Below, piece by piece: positions 26,051-34,049 of a stretch of 64,000 nucleotides of DNA. Both the position numbers and the translations under genes were made by a program. The stretch comes from Aestuariivita sp049276915 (GTDB lineage Bacteria; Pseudomonadota; Alphaproteobacteria; Rhodobacterales; Rhodobacteraceae), in NCBI RefSeq assembly GCF_049276915.1, contig NZ_JBASXK010000098.1, forward strand, positions 36,150 through 100,149, given 5' to 3'. The stretch's first letter is position 1, and each line of letters begins with the position of its first letter. The notes under the pieces were generated by a model. That model worked only from the letters and a program-made list of their open reading frames with translations. It had not been told where the DNA came from and searched no databases.

Positions 26051-27112
26051 ATGAAACTGACGTCAAACCCCTTTCGCGGCGGTGCTGCCGAGTTCGAGAT
26101 CGAAGAGGAGTTTCCCGCGCCCTCAGTCGATGTGAATGCGGTTCTTGCGCTGTTGGAGAGATGCCCGGCTCATGCTCAGACGCCTTTGGTGGAGAGCGTG
26201 GACCTGGCCCGGGACATGGATGTGGCGCAGGTGCATGTCAAGGATGAGCGCGGGCGCATGGGGCTGGGCAGTTTCAAGGCACTTGGAGCGGCATACGTGA
26301 TCGCCCATGACGCGCAGGCGCGCGGTGTTGCCGATATGGGCAGCGCTCTGGCCGGGGTTACCTATGTGACAGCCAGTGCGGGCAATCACGGGCTGTCGGT
26401 TGCTGCGGGCGCTGCGGTATTCGGCGCGCGGGCGGTGGTTTACATCGCCGAGACGGTGCCCGAAGCCTTTGCGGCGCGGTTGCGTGACAAGGGGGCCGAT
26501 GTGGTGCGCGAAGGCGCGATCTATGAGGACAGCATGGCGGCGGCCGAGCGCGCGGCCGAGCGCGAGGGCTGGGTGCTTTTGTCTGACAGTTCCTGGCCGG
26601 GATATGTCGCGCGACCCTATCGGTTGATGCAGGGATATCTGGCCCTTATGGCCGAGGTATTCACGCAGATCCCTACCCCGCCCAGCCATATTTTCCTGCA
26701 GGCCGGTGTCGGCGGATTGGCTGGATCCTGCGCGGCGATTGCCCGGCGCACCTGGGGCGATGCCCCCCGCATCATCGTGGTGGAGCCTGCCGCGGCACCC
26801 GCGCTGGAGGCTTCGATCAGGGCGGGTCAATTTGTGATCAGCAGCGGTCCAAGCTCGGCTATGGGGCGGCTGGACTGCAAGGAAGCCTCGCGCATTGCGC
26901 TGAAAGGATTGGCGCAGGATGCGGATGGGTTTGCCCTGATCTCCGAGGAAGAGGCGCAGGCGGCGGTTGAGCGGCTTGCCGAGTTGGGGATTACCTCGAC
27001 TCCCTCGGGGGCTGCGGGCATTGCCGGATTGCTGAGCGGGGATCGCGCCGATCTGGGCCTGAGCCAGACCTCTCGGGTGCTGGTGATCCTGAGCGAAGGA
27101 CCCGAGACATGA
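26051..27112 (+). CDS. Diaminopropionate ammonia-lyase-like PLP enzyme
   Basis: A 353-residue fold-type II PLP enzyme. The opening 'MKLTSNPFRGG' and the PLP lysine in 'GLGSFKALGAAYV' (residue about 79) are characteristic of the DpaL branch, with 'TASAGNHGLSVAAGA' binding the PLP phosphate side and 'AGVGGLAGSCAA' the glycine loop. DpaL itself is about 45 residues longer. The enzyme would eliminate ammonia from a 2,3-diaminoacid (or a related 3-substituted serine), yielding pyruvate via an enamine. It overlaps the next gene by 4 bases. Confidence 0.8.
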   Translation: MKLTSNPFRGGAAEFEIEEEFPAPSVDVNAVLALLERCPAHAQTPLVESVDLARDMDVAQVHVKDERGRMGLGSFKALGAAYVIAHDAQARGVADMGSALAGVTYVTASAGNHGLSVAAGAAVFGARAVVYIAETVPEAFAARLRDKGADVVREGAIYEDSMAAAERAAEREGWVLLSDSSWPGYVARPYRLMQGYLALMAEVFTQIPTPPSHIFLQAGVGGLAGSCAAIARRTWGDAPRIIVVEPAAAPALEASIRAGQFVISSGPSSAMGRLDCKEASRIALKGLAQDADGFALISEEEAQAAVERLAELGITSTPSGAAGIAGLLSGDRADLGLSQTSRVLVILSEGPET

Positions 27113-28254
27113 CATTCACAAGCGCAGAGTTCCAGGCACGCACGGCGCGCGCGCAGGAGCTGATGGCTGCTTTGGGCTTTGATGCGCTGCTTTTGACCAC
27201 CGAGCCCGAGGTGCGCTACTTTACCGGCTTTCTCACCCGGTTCTGGGAAAGCCCGACGCGCCCGTGGTTCGTGATCGTTCCGCAGAGAGGAAAACCCGTT
27301 GCCGTGATCCCGTCGATTGGCGTGCCGCTGATGGTGCAGAGCTGGCTGGAGGATATCCGCAGCTGGCGCGCGCCGGATCTGGAAGATGACGGGGTGTCAT
27401 TGCTGATCTCGACCCTGCGGGAGGTGGCTGGCGACCAGGGCCGTGTCGCGGCCCCCATGGGGCACGAGACCCATATGCGCATGCCTTTGAGGGATCTGGA
27501 CCGGGTGCGTGGCGCTGTGGACCTGATTCCGGACGAGGGCCTGATGCGTCAGTTGCGCATGGTGAAATCCCCCGCAGAGATCGCGCGCATTGCCGAGGCT
27601 TGCGCGATTGCCGATCGTGCCTTTGCGCGGGTTGGAGAGATCGGGCGTGCCGGTGTCGGGCTGGATGCGGTGTTTCGAGGGTTTCAGATGCTCTGTCTGG
27701 ACGAAGGCGCCGATTGGGTGCCCTATCTGGCCGGTGGCGCGGCGCAGGGTGGATATGGCGATGTGATCTCTCCGGCGACGGATACTCCGCTTGTGACTGG
27801 CGACGTGCTGATGCTGGATACGGGCCTCGTGCATGCGGGATATTTTTGCGACTTTGATCGCAACTTTTCGATTGGCCCGCCAAGCGCTGCGGTGCGTGAG
27901 GCCCATGCAACGCTGATCGCCGCAACGCGCGCCGGGTTTGCGGCGGCGCGCCCTGGTGCACGTGCCGCCGATCTGTTTCATGCAATGGACAAGATCTGCA
28001 CCGGCGGTGCGGGGGGCTCTGATGCAGGGCGTCTGGGCCATGGGCTGGGGATGCAACTGACCGAGTGGCCCTCGCTGATCCCGGCGGATCATACCGTGCT
28101 GGAGCAAGGCATGGTTCTGACGCTGGAGCCCGGAGTCGACCTGGGGGACGGCAAGATCATGGTGCATGAGGAAAACATCCTGATTACCCAGGACGGGGCG
28201 CGATATCTGTCCACACCGGCCGCGCCTGAGATTGCTGTTCTGGAGGGTGGGTGA
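27109..28254 (+). CDS. M24-family peptidase-fold hydrolase (Xaa-Pro dipeptidase / ectoine hydrolase-like)
   Basis: A 381-residue pita-bread hydrolase. The metal ligands appear in order: Asp in 'LMLDTGL', Asp in 'YFCDFDRNFS', His in 'RLGHGLGMQ', Glu in 'LTLEPGVD' and Glu in 'VHEENILI'. The N-terminal domain ('LLLTTEPEVRYFTGF', 'PWFVIVPQRGKPVAV') is creatinase/prolidase-like. The same fold includes ectoine hydrolase DoeA. Its neighbours, a DpaL-like lyase and an EutA-like protein, favour an amidohydrolase on a small cyclic or N-acylated amino acid. It shares one A with the next gene (TGATG). Confidence 0.82.
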   Translation: MTFTSAEFQARTARAQELMAALGFDALLLTTEPEVRYFTGFLTRFWESPTRPWFVIVPQRGKPVAVIPSIGVPLMVQSWLEDIRSWRAPDLEDDGVSLLISTLREVAGDQGRVAAPMGHETHMRMPLRDLDRVRGAVDLIPDEGLMRQLRMVKSPAEIARIAEACAIADRAFARVGEIGRAGVGLDAVFRGFQMLCLDEGADWVPYLAGGAAQGGYGDVISPATDTPLVTGDVLMLDTGLVHAGYFCDFDRNFSIGPPSAAVREAHATLIAATRAGFAAARPGARAADLFHAMDKICTGGAGGSDAGRLGHGLGMQLTEWPSLIPADHTVLEQGMVLTLEPGVDLGDGKIMVHEENILITQDGARYLSTPAAPEIAVLEGG

Positions 28255-29006
28255 TGGGTTATCCCTATTCCATGCGCGCGCCGGATGGCCCCATTCTGGG
28301 GCTGGTTGCATTGCAGACCGATCAGACCATCGAAGGCGATCTGCGGCGGATGTTTCCGATTGAGGCCGAGTTCTATGTCTCGCGCGTGCCCAGCGGGGCC
28401 GAGGTGAGTTCGGACATGCTGGCGGAAATGGAGGGCCATCTTGGTCAGGCAGCCGCTCTTTTGCCGCCACAGGTTGGCTATGATGTTGTGGGCTATGGCT
28501 GCACCTCGGGCACCGCGCAGATCGGGGCGGATGCCATTGCCCGTCAGGTATGCTCGGGGGCCAGGGCGCGGGCGGTGACAGAGCCGGTCAGCGCATTGGT
28601 TGCGGCGTGCAGGTCCCTTTCGATCCGGCGATTGGCGATCCTGTCGCCCTATGTCTCGGAGGTGTCGGCGCGGTTGCGCATGGTGTTGCAGGCTGAGGGC
28701 GTTGAGACACCGGTATTCGGCTCGTTCGACGAGGCCGAAGAGGCGCGGGTCGTGCGGATCGACGAGGCCTCGATCGTCGCGGCGATGCGGGATCTCATGG
28801 CGGGCGCAGATGTGGATGGATGTTTTCTGTCCTGTACCAATCTGCGCACGCTGGGTGTTGTCGCGCCATTGGAGGCGGAGTTCGACATTCCGGTTCTGTC
28901 GAGCAACCTGGTGCTTGGCTGGCATATGGCGGCATTGGCCGGGCTTGACCTGGCACCGGATGCGCCCGGACGACTGGTGCGCGACGCGCGCCTGCCGCAG
29001 CCTTAG
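28254..29006 (+). CDS. EutA / maleate isomerase / Asp-Glu racemase family protein
   Basis: A 250-residue member of the aspartate/glutamate racemase superfamily. Both catalytic cysteines are present: 'YGCTSGTA' and 'LSCTNLRT', the C-T-S/C-T-N pairing of maleate isomerase and arylmalonate decarboxylase. EutA in hydroxyectoine operons belongs to this group. The ATG at 28254 is preferred (TGATG coupling with the M24 gene); a GTG at 28251 is an alternative. It closes the three-gene operon and is convergent with the RidA gene. Confidence 0.8.
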   Translation: MGYPYSMRAPDGPILGLVALQTDQTIEGDLRRMFPIEAEFYVSRVPSGAEVSSDMLAEMEGHLGQAAALLPPQVGYDVVGYGCTSGTAQIGADAIARQVCSGARARAVTEPVSALVAACRSLSIRRLAILSPYVSEVSARLRMVLQAEGVETPVFGSFDEAEEARVVRIDEASIVAAMRDLMAGADVDGCFLSCTNLRTLGVVAPLEAEFDIPVLSSNLVLGWHMAALAGLDLAPDAPGRLVRDARLPQP

Positions 29007-29027
29007 CGCGGTGCGAAAGCGCGCGTT

Positions 29028-29432
29028 TCAGACCTTGGGTCTGATTTTCGCCGTGGCTTCGATTTCCAGCAAGGCTTCGTCTTCGACAAGGGCCGAGACG
29101 ACGACCATCGTCATTGCCGGGAAGTGGCGTCCAAGCACTTTGCGATAGACCTCACCGACTTCGCGCTGATGGGCCAGATAGGTCTTCTTGTCCGTGACAT
29201 ACCAGGTCAGGCGGACGATATCGCTGGCCTCTCCGCCTGCAGCCTGGACCACATCCATGATGTTGCGCAGGGTCTGTTCCATCTGGCTGATGAAATCATG
29301 GGCCTCGAACACCTGATCTGCGGTCCAGCCGATCTGGCCTCCGACATAGAGCGTGCCGTCTTCGGACAATACGCCGTTGGCATAGCCTTTGGCCGCTTTC
29401 CAGCCTGCGGGTTGGATGATGGTGTGGGTCAT
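29028..29432 (-). CDS. RidA / YjgF family enamine-imine deaminase
   Basis: A 134-residue trimeric RidA-fold protein ('YVGGQIGWTAD', 'QTLRNIMDVVQAAGGEASDIVRLTWYV' in shortened form here, 'EIEATAKI'). RidA proteins hydrolyse reactive enamines/imines to the keto compound and ammonia. The start overlaps the thioesterase stop by 4 bases, so it belongs to the minus-strand aromatic locus. An enamine is exactly what the 2-aminobenzoyl-CoA pathway would produce, which gives a direct role. It is the last gene of the locus and convergent with the DpaL/EutA operon. Confidence 0.85.
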   Translation of the reverse strand: MTHTIIQPAGWKAAKGYANGVLSEDGTLYVGGQIGWTADQVFEAHDFISQMEQTLRNIMDVVQAAGGEASDIVRLTWYVTDKKTYLAHQREVGEVYRKVLGRHFPAMTMVVVSALVEDEALLEIEATAKIRPKV

Positions 29433-29836
29433 GCTGTGTCTCCGAGAAATGAGGTGATTTTGGTGCGCAGATTATCGGGCCAGGGTTCGGGCCTGCCGGT
29501 TTTGGCGATGCGCACAAGGGTTGAGTTGGCTACAAAGCGGGTTTCACCGCCACAGGTGGCCTGAAAGCGCAAGCCAAGGCTGGACCGGCCCAGACGCGTG
29601 ACCTCAAGTCGGATGATCAGCGCGTCGCCATGGCGGCTTGGTGCGCTGAAGCGTGTAGTGATCTCGACCGTGGGAATGTTTGCGGTTTCGTGCAGGATTT
29701 CCCAGGGACAGCCCAGTGCCTCGTCAAAGAAGGCTTCGGTGGCGTCATTGATCATCTCGAAATAGCGCGGATAGAACACGATGCCGGCAGGGTCGCAATG
29801 CTTGAAGAGCACCTTCTGATGATAGTCAAACGGCAT
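29429..29836 (-). CDS. Hotdog-fold acyl-CoA thioesterase (4-hydroxybenzoyl-CoA thioesterase family)
   Basis: A 135-residue hotdog protein with the motif 'FKHCDPAGIVFYPRYFEM' near residue 10-27, where the Asp is catalytic in the 4-HBA-CoA thioesterase family. It hydrolyses an aromatic or short acyl-CoA. In the locus it could drain a stalled CoA ester and recycle CoA. It starts 3 bases after livF and overlaps ridA. Confidence 0.82.
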   Translation of the reverse strand: MPFDYHQKVLFKHCDPAGIVFYPRYFEMINDATEAFFDEALGCPWEILHETANIPTVEITTRFSAPSRHGDALIIRLEVTRLGRSSLGLRFQATCGGETRFVANSTLVRIAKTGRPEPWPDNLRTKITSFLGDTA

Positions 29837-29839
29837 GGA

Positions 29840-30529
29840 TCAGACCCCCAGATAGCGTTCGGTGACGTCATGCGAGAGATTGGCAAAGTCATCCTGCCAG
29901 ACCGTGCGCCCGCGTTCGATGATCACCGCCTGATCCGCGACGGCGGAGAGTTCGCGGATAGATTTGTCCACCACCAGCAGCGACAGGTTCGTCTCGGCTT
30001 TGAGGCGCGATATGGCGGCCCAGATGTCCTGACGCACCACCGGGGCAAGGCCCTCGGTTGCTTCATCAAGGATCAGCAGGGTTGGGTTGGTCATCAGCGC
30101 GCGGGCAATGGCAAGCATTTGCTGTTCACCCCCCGAGAGGGAGGCGGCCATCTGGTCGGCCCGTTCCTCGAGGCGGGGAAAGAGGCCTGCGATGCGCTTG
30201 ACATCCCACTCGCCGGGGCGCGCGGCGGCTATGAGATTTTCATGCACCGTGAGATTGGGAAAACAGCGCCGCCCTTCGGGCACAAGGCCGATACCGGCGC
30301 GCGCCGCCTTGTGGGACGGTGTGGCGCCCAGATCGCGACCGGCAAAGATCACCTGCCCCGCGGATTGGGCCAGCATCCGGCAGATCACCTTGATGGTTGT
30401 GGTCTTGCCCATGCCGTTACGCCCCATCAGGGCAAGGACCTTGCCTTCGTCAAGGCTGAGATCGACGCCGAACAACGCCTGTGAGGGTCCATAGGAGGCT
30501 TGAATTCCGGTCAGGCTCAGAAAGCTCAT
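29840..30529 (-). CDS. livF: ABC transporter ATP-binding protein, LivF type
   Basis: A 229-residue ATPase of a branched-chain-amino-acid-type (HAAT) importer. Walker A is 'GRNGMGKTTTIK', signature 'ASLSGGEQQMLAIARAL' and Walker B 'LLILDEATEGLAP'. The short length and the 'MGRNGMGKTT' variant identify LivF as opposed to LivG. It overlaps livG by 4 bases. In this locus the transporter probably imports an aromatic acid. Confidence 0.92.
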   Translation of the reverse strand: MSFLSLTGIQASYGPSQALFGVDLSLDEGKVLALMGRNGMGKTTTIKVICRMLAQSAGQVIFAGRDLGATPSHKAARAGIGLVPEGRRCFPNLTVHENLIAAARPGEWDVKRIAGLFPRLEERADQMAASLSGGEQQMLAIARALMTNPTLLILDEATEGLAPVVRQDIWAAISRLKAETNLSLLVVDKSIRELSAVADQAVIIERGRTVWQDDFANLSHDVTERYLGV

Positions 30530-31287
30530 GCGTCCTCCTCCTCGCCCAGATAGGCGCGGCGCACGTCTGCGTTGGCGCGGATCTCGTCTCCTGTGCCGGT
30601 CGCGATGATCTCGCCATAGACCAGCACGCTGATGCGGTCCGCCAGCGCAAAGACGGCGTCCATATCATGTTCGATCAGCAGGATCGGAGCCTCCTGGCGC
30701 AGTGCATCCAGAAACCCGGTGAGCGTGCGCGAGCCTTCCGCGCCCAGCCCGGCCATGGGCTCGTCCATCAGGAAGGCGCGGGGTTTGAGCGTCAGCGCAA
30801 CCGCCACTTCCAGTTGGCGGCGCTGACCGTGAGACAGATCGGCGGTGCGTGTCGCGGCGTGGTCCTGCAGACCGACCCGTTCAAGCGCGCTGCGCGCCGC
30901 TTCGATCAGCCCTGCATCCTTGAGGACCGGGCGCCAGAACCGCATGACGCCGCCGTCGCGCCCAAGCGCGCCGAGAACGACATTTTGCAGCACCGTGTAT
31001 TCCATCGCCAGCGAGCTGATCTGAAAGGTGCGGCCAAGACCAAGCTGCGCGCGCTCCACGGTGTCCAGAGCGGTGACATTCCGGCCATCGAACCTGATCT
31101 CGCCGCTATCGGGGGCAAGATTGCCCGCGATCTGTTTGATCAGCGTTGATTTTCCGGCACCGTTGGGGCCGATCAGCGCGTGAATTTCACCCACTCTGAG
31201 ATCAAGCGAGACAGCGTTGCTGGCCACAAGCGCGCCAAAGGATTTTGTCAGGGCACGGGTTTCAAGAATGGGCTCAGTCATGGGCAA
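30526..31287 (-). CDS. livG: ABC transporter ATP-binding protein, LivG type
   Basis: A 253-residue ATPase with Walker A 'GPNGAGKSTLIK', signature 'ADLSHGQRRQLEVAVAL' (with His in place of Gly in the LSGGQ motif, as commonly seen in LivG) and Walker B 'FLMDEPMAGLG'. It pairs with LivF in the ATPase dimer. It overlaps livM by 14 bases. Confidence 0.92.
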   Translation of the reverse strand: MPMTEPILETRALTKSFGALVASNAVSLDLRVGEIHALIGPNGAGKSTLIKQIAGNLAPDSGEIRFDGRNVTALDTVERAQLGLGRTFQISSLAMEYTVLQNVVLGALGRDGGVMRFWRPVLKDAGLIEAARSALERVGLQDHAATRTADLSHGQRRQLEVAVALTLKPRAFLMDEPMAGLGAEGSRTLTGFLDALRQEAPILLIEHDMDAVFALADRISVLVYGEIIATGTGDEIRANADVRRAYLGEEEDA

Positions 31288-32257
31288 CCTCGCGACCTGA
31301 TACCGCTCCGATCAGCCCTCCGCGCGCAAAGAGCACCACGCCCAGAAGGATCGCACCCACATAGATCAGCCAATAATCCGAGATCCCGCCAAGGTAATGT
31401 TCCAGCAGTATGAACAGACCTGCGCCGACAACGGGGCCGAAGAGACGGGCGATACCGCCAAGGATGATGAAGACGATGAACTCGCCCGACATATGCCAGC
31501 TGAACATGGTCGGGGCCACAAAGCGGTTGAGATCGGCAAACAACGCGCCGGCCAGTCCGGTGATCGCGCCCGAGATGACAAAGGCCACAAGGCGCAAACG
31601 GAAAGCATCGACACCCACGGTCTGCACCCTCTCGACGTTCTGGCGCGCAGCCCCCAGAGCCAGCCCAAATCGCGACCGCGCAAGGCGGGCGGAAAACAGC
31701 AAGGCAAGGCCCAGCACCAGATAGGTCAGAGCGAAGAACTGGATCGGATCAAGCGTGTTGAGCCCCGGAAAGCTGTTGCGCACATAGATCGGCAGGCCGT
31801 CCTCGCCGCCATAGGCGGGCCATGAGATCGCGAAGTAGTAAAACATCTGCCCAAAGGCGAGCGTGATCATGATGAAATAGACGCCCGAGGTTCGGATCGA
31901 TAGCGCGCCAATGGCCAGGGCAGCCAGCGCCGAGGCAATCACCGCGACCAACCAGATGATCGGCATGGATTTCGTGCCTTCGATCAGAAAGGGCACCTCC
32001 ATGATCGGTGTGAAGGTCTGCGCGTGATGGGCAAGAATACCCATTGCATAGCCTCCGATACCGAAAAAGACGGCGTGGCCGAAAGACACCAGCCCGCCCA
32101 GACCCAGCACGATGTTCAGCCCGACTCCGGCCAGCGCCAGAATGGCGACCTTGGTGGCCAGCGTGATGGTAAAGGGGTTGCCGGTGAAATGCGCAACAAC
32201 CGGCACCGCCAGAAGCAGCAGCATGATCGCAGCATTGAGGAACGGTTCGCGGATCAT
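31274..32257 (-). CDS. livM: ABC transporter permease, LivM type
   Basis: A 327-residue permease with about eight to nine membrane helices. The opening 'AIMLLLLAVPVVAHFTGN' and the coupling-loop region 'ALGAARQNVERVQTVGVDAFRLRLVAF' (in pieces) are typical of LivM. With LivH it forms the transmembrane channel. Gap to livH is one base. Confidence 0.9.
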   Translation of the reverse strand: MIREPFLNAAIMLLLLAVPVVAHFTGNPFTITLATKVAILALAGVGLNIVLGLGGLVSFGHAVFFGIGGYAMGILAHHAQTFTPIMEVPFLIEGTKSMPIIWLVAVIASALAALAIGALSIRTSGVYFIMITLAFGQMFYYFAISWPAYGGEDGLPIYVRNSFPGLNTLDPIQFFALTYLVLGLALLFSARLARSRFGLALGAARQNVERVQTVGVDAFRLRLVAFVISGAITGLAGALFADLNRFVAPTMFSWHMSGEFIVFIILGGIARLFGPVVGAGLFILLEHYLGGISDYWLIYVGAILLGVVLFARGGLIGAVSGREVAHD

Positions 32258-32258
32258 C

Positions 32259-33173
32259 TCATGCGCTCCCGTATAGGCCGGTTGGCCGATAGATCAGAAC
32301 CGCCGCCATCAGAATGTAGATCAGCATCGACGCCAGCGCCGAACCGACGGAATTGGCAGCACTTGGATCCATGAAGGCGCTGAACAACACCGGCAACAGG
32401 AAGCGGCCCAGAGTGTCCGTCAGCCCCACCAGCACGGCACCCACGAAGGCCCCCTTGATCGAGCCGATCCCGCCAATGACGATGACCACAAAGGCAAGGA
32501 TCAGCACAGGTTCTCCCATACCGACCTCGACCGACTGAATCGCGCCGACAAGGGCACCGGCAAAGCCCGCCAGCGCCGCGCCCAGAGCAAAGACAACCGT
32601 GTAAAGCTTCGAGATATCCACGCCCAGCGCGGCAATCATCTCGCGGTCGGATTCGCCGGCGCGAATGCGAATGCCGATCCGTGTGCGCGAGATCAGCAGG
32701 AACAATCCGGCCGCAACAGCCAGACCGATCACGATGATCGCCAGCCGATAGAGCGGGTATGAGAACGCGCCGACGGATACCGCTCCGGACAGCATCGCGG
32801 GCACATCGAGATAGAGCGGGAAGGATCCAAACAGCCAGCGCGTGCCTTCCGAAAAGATCAGGATCAGCGCGAAGGTCGCCAGCACCTGATCAAGGTGATC
32901 GCGGTCATATAATCGTCGGATCACCGTGATCTCGACGATCGCCCCCATCATCGCCGCCGCGGCCAGCGCTGCCACCAGCCCCAGAACAAAACTGCCGGTC
33001 AGCCCGGCGATCGTGGCCGCAGCAAAGGCGCCGATCATATAAAGTGAACCATGCGCCAGGTTGATGATCCCCATGACACCGAAAATCAGCGTGAGGCCTG
33101 CCGCCATCAGGAACAACATCAGCCCGAATTGCAGCCCGTTCAGCACCTGTTCGATCAGCAGAAGGATACTCAC
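32259..33173 (-). CDS. livH: ABC transporter permease, LivH type
   Basis: A 304-residue permease with seven to eight helices, starting from a GTG at 33173 (VSILLLIEQVLNGLQFG) because LivH proteins begin directly with the 'QVLNGLxxG' helix. A longer frame to 33206 adds 11 polar residues. The coupling motif 'GIRIRAGESDREMIAALGV' (residues about 150-170) touches the ATPases. There is a 117-base gap to the upstream BKACE gene. Confidence 0.9.
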   Translation of the reverse strand: MSILLLIEQVLNGLQFGLMLFLMAAGLTLIFGVMGIINLAHGSLYMIGAFAAATIAGLTGSFVLGLVAALAAAAMMGAIVEITVIRRLYDRDHLDQVLATFALILIFSEGTRWLFGSFPLYLDVPAMLSGAVSVGAFSYPLYRLAIIVIGLAVAAGLFLLISRTRIGIRIRAGESDREMIAALGVDISKLYTVVFALGAALAGFAGALVGAIQSVEVGMGEPVLILAFVVIVIGGIGSIKGAFVGAVLVGLTDTLGRFLLPVLFSAFMDPSAANSVGSALASMLIYILMAAVLIYRPTGLYGSA

Positions 33174-33290
33174 AGGCCTGCCCCCACGATCAGAGACTTC
33201 ACGCATGCTGCGCAGCGGGTAAACGTCAGCGCGATCATCCTGCCCTCCCAGCCGTTTTTCGAGGGTGATTGATGAGACATGTTGCCTGGG

Positions 33291-34034
33291 TCATGCCGTG
33301 ATATCCGGCAATGTGTGATCGATGAGATCGCGGGCACAGGCAATCAGCGCGGCATTCGAGGGCGCAGGCGTGCCGCCCGGCAGATCCAGAACGTCCTCGA
33401 ACCCGATGCGCGTGGCAAGGCCCAGACGCGCCGCTTCGATGACACAGGACCACGCGCTTTGCTCCTGCCCATGCAGCAGGACCGGCGTGTGCAACCCACG
33501 GGTGCGCAGCATCTCGATGCAGCGTGCCGCCTCGGTGCGCGCAACCGGTCCGGGCACGTCGCGCATTTCAATGAGGATGCGCAAAAGCGAGGTTTTGGGA
33601 ACTTCGCGGCTCAGCCGTTTGACATCCGCGACCGACCAGACTCCCGCCTCGATGCCGATGCCTCTTTCGTGCATCAGGCTGATGACCTGTGGCGCATCCG
33701 GCTCGTTCAGATTGACCGAGACATAATCGGGCAACTCTTCCCAGGCCTGCATCAGCGCATGGCGTTTTGCACCACCCGGCGCGATCCACGCCCCCGTGCC
33801 GATACCCACGGGCATCCCCGGGACAGCCTGGCGGATCGCCTTGAGAGCGGCCCCCACATCCGCGGGGGCCAGCGTTTCCGAACTGGCAAGATTGCGGGGA
33901 TGGACATGAAGCGCATCAGCCCCGGCCTCGCGCGCGGCCAGAGCCTCACGCGCGAGTTCCTGTGGCGTCAGCGGGACGCCCGGGGCCTCAGCCCGGGTGC
34001 GCCCGCCGTTCAGGCAGGCCTGAAGCATGACCAT
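33291..34034 (-). CDS. BKACE family (DUF849) beta-keto acid cleavage enzyme
   Basis: A 247-residue TIM-barrel member of the BKACE family, which splits a beta-keto acid with acetyl-CoA into acetoacetate and a shorter acyl-CoA. The zinc-binding HVH is at residues 43-45 ('ALHVHPRN'), the fold's 'GIGTGAW' loop follows, and the C-terminal 'ATRIGFEDVLDLPGG' matches the family. It is somewhat short for the family, mainly in loops. It sits between the substrate-binding protein and the permeases, inside the aromatic locus. ATG at 34028 is an alternative start. Confidence 0.82.
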   Translation of the reverse strand: MVMLQACLNGGRTRAEAPGVPLTPQELAREALAAREAGADALHVHPRNLASSETLAPADVGAALKAIRQAVPGMPVGIGTGAWIAPGGAKRHALMQAWEELPDYVSVNLNEPDAPQVISLMHERGIGIEAGVWSVADVKRLSREVPKTSLLRILIEMRDVPGPVARTEAARCIEMLRTRGLHTPVLLHGQEQSAWSCVIEAARLGLATRIGFEDVLDLPGGTPAPSNAALIACARDLIDHTLPDITA

Positions 34035-34049
34035 CCGTCTTGCGCCTGC

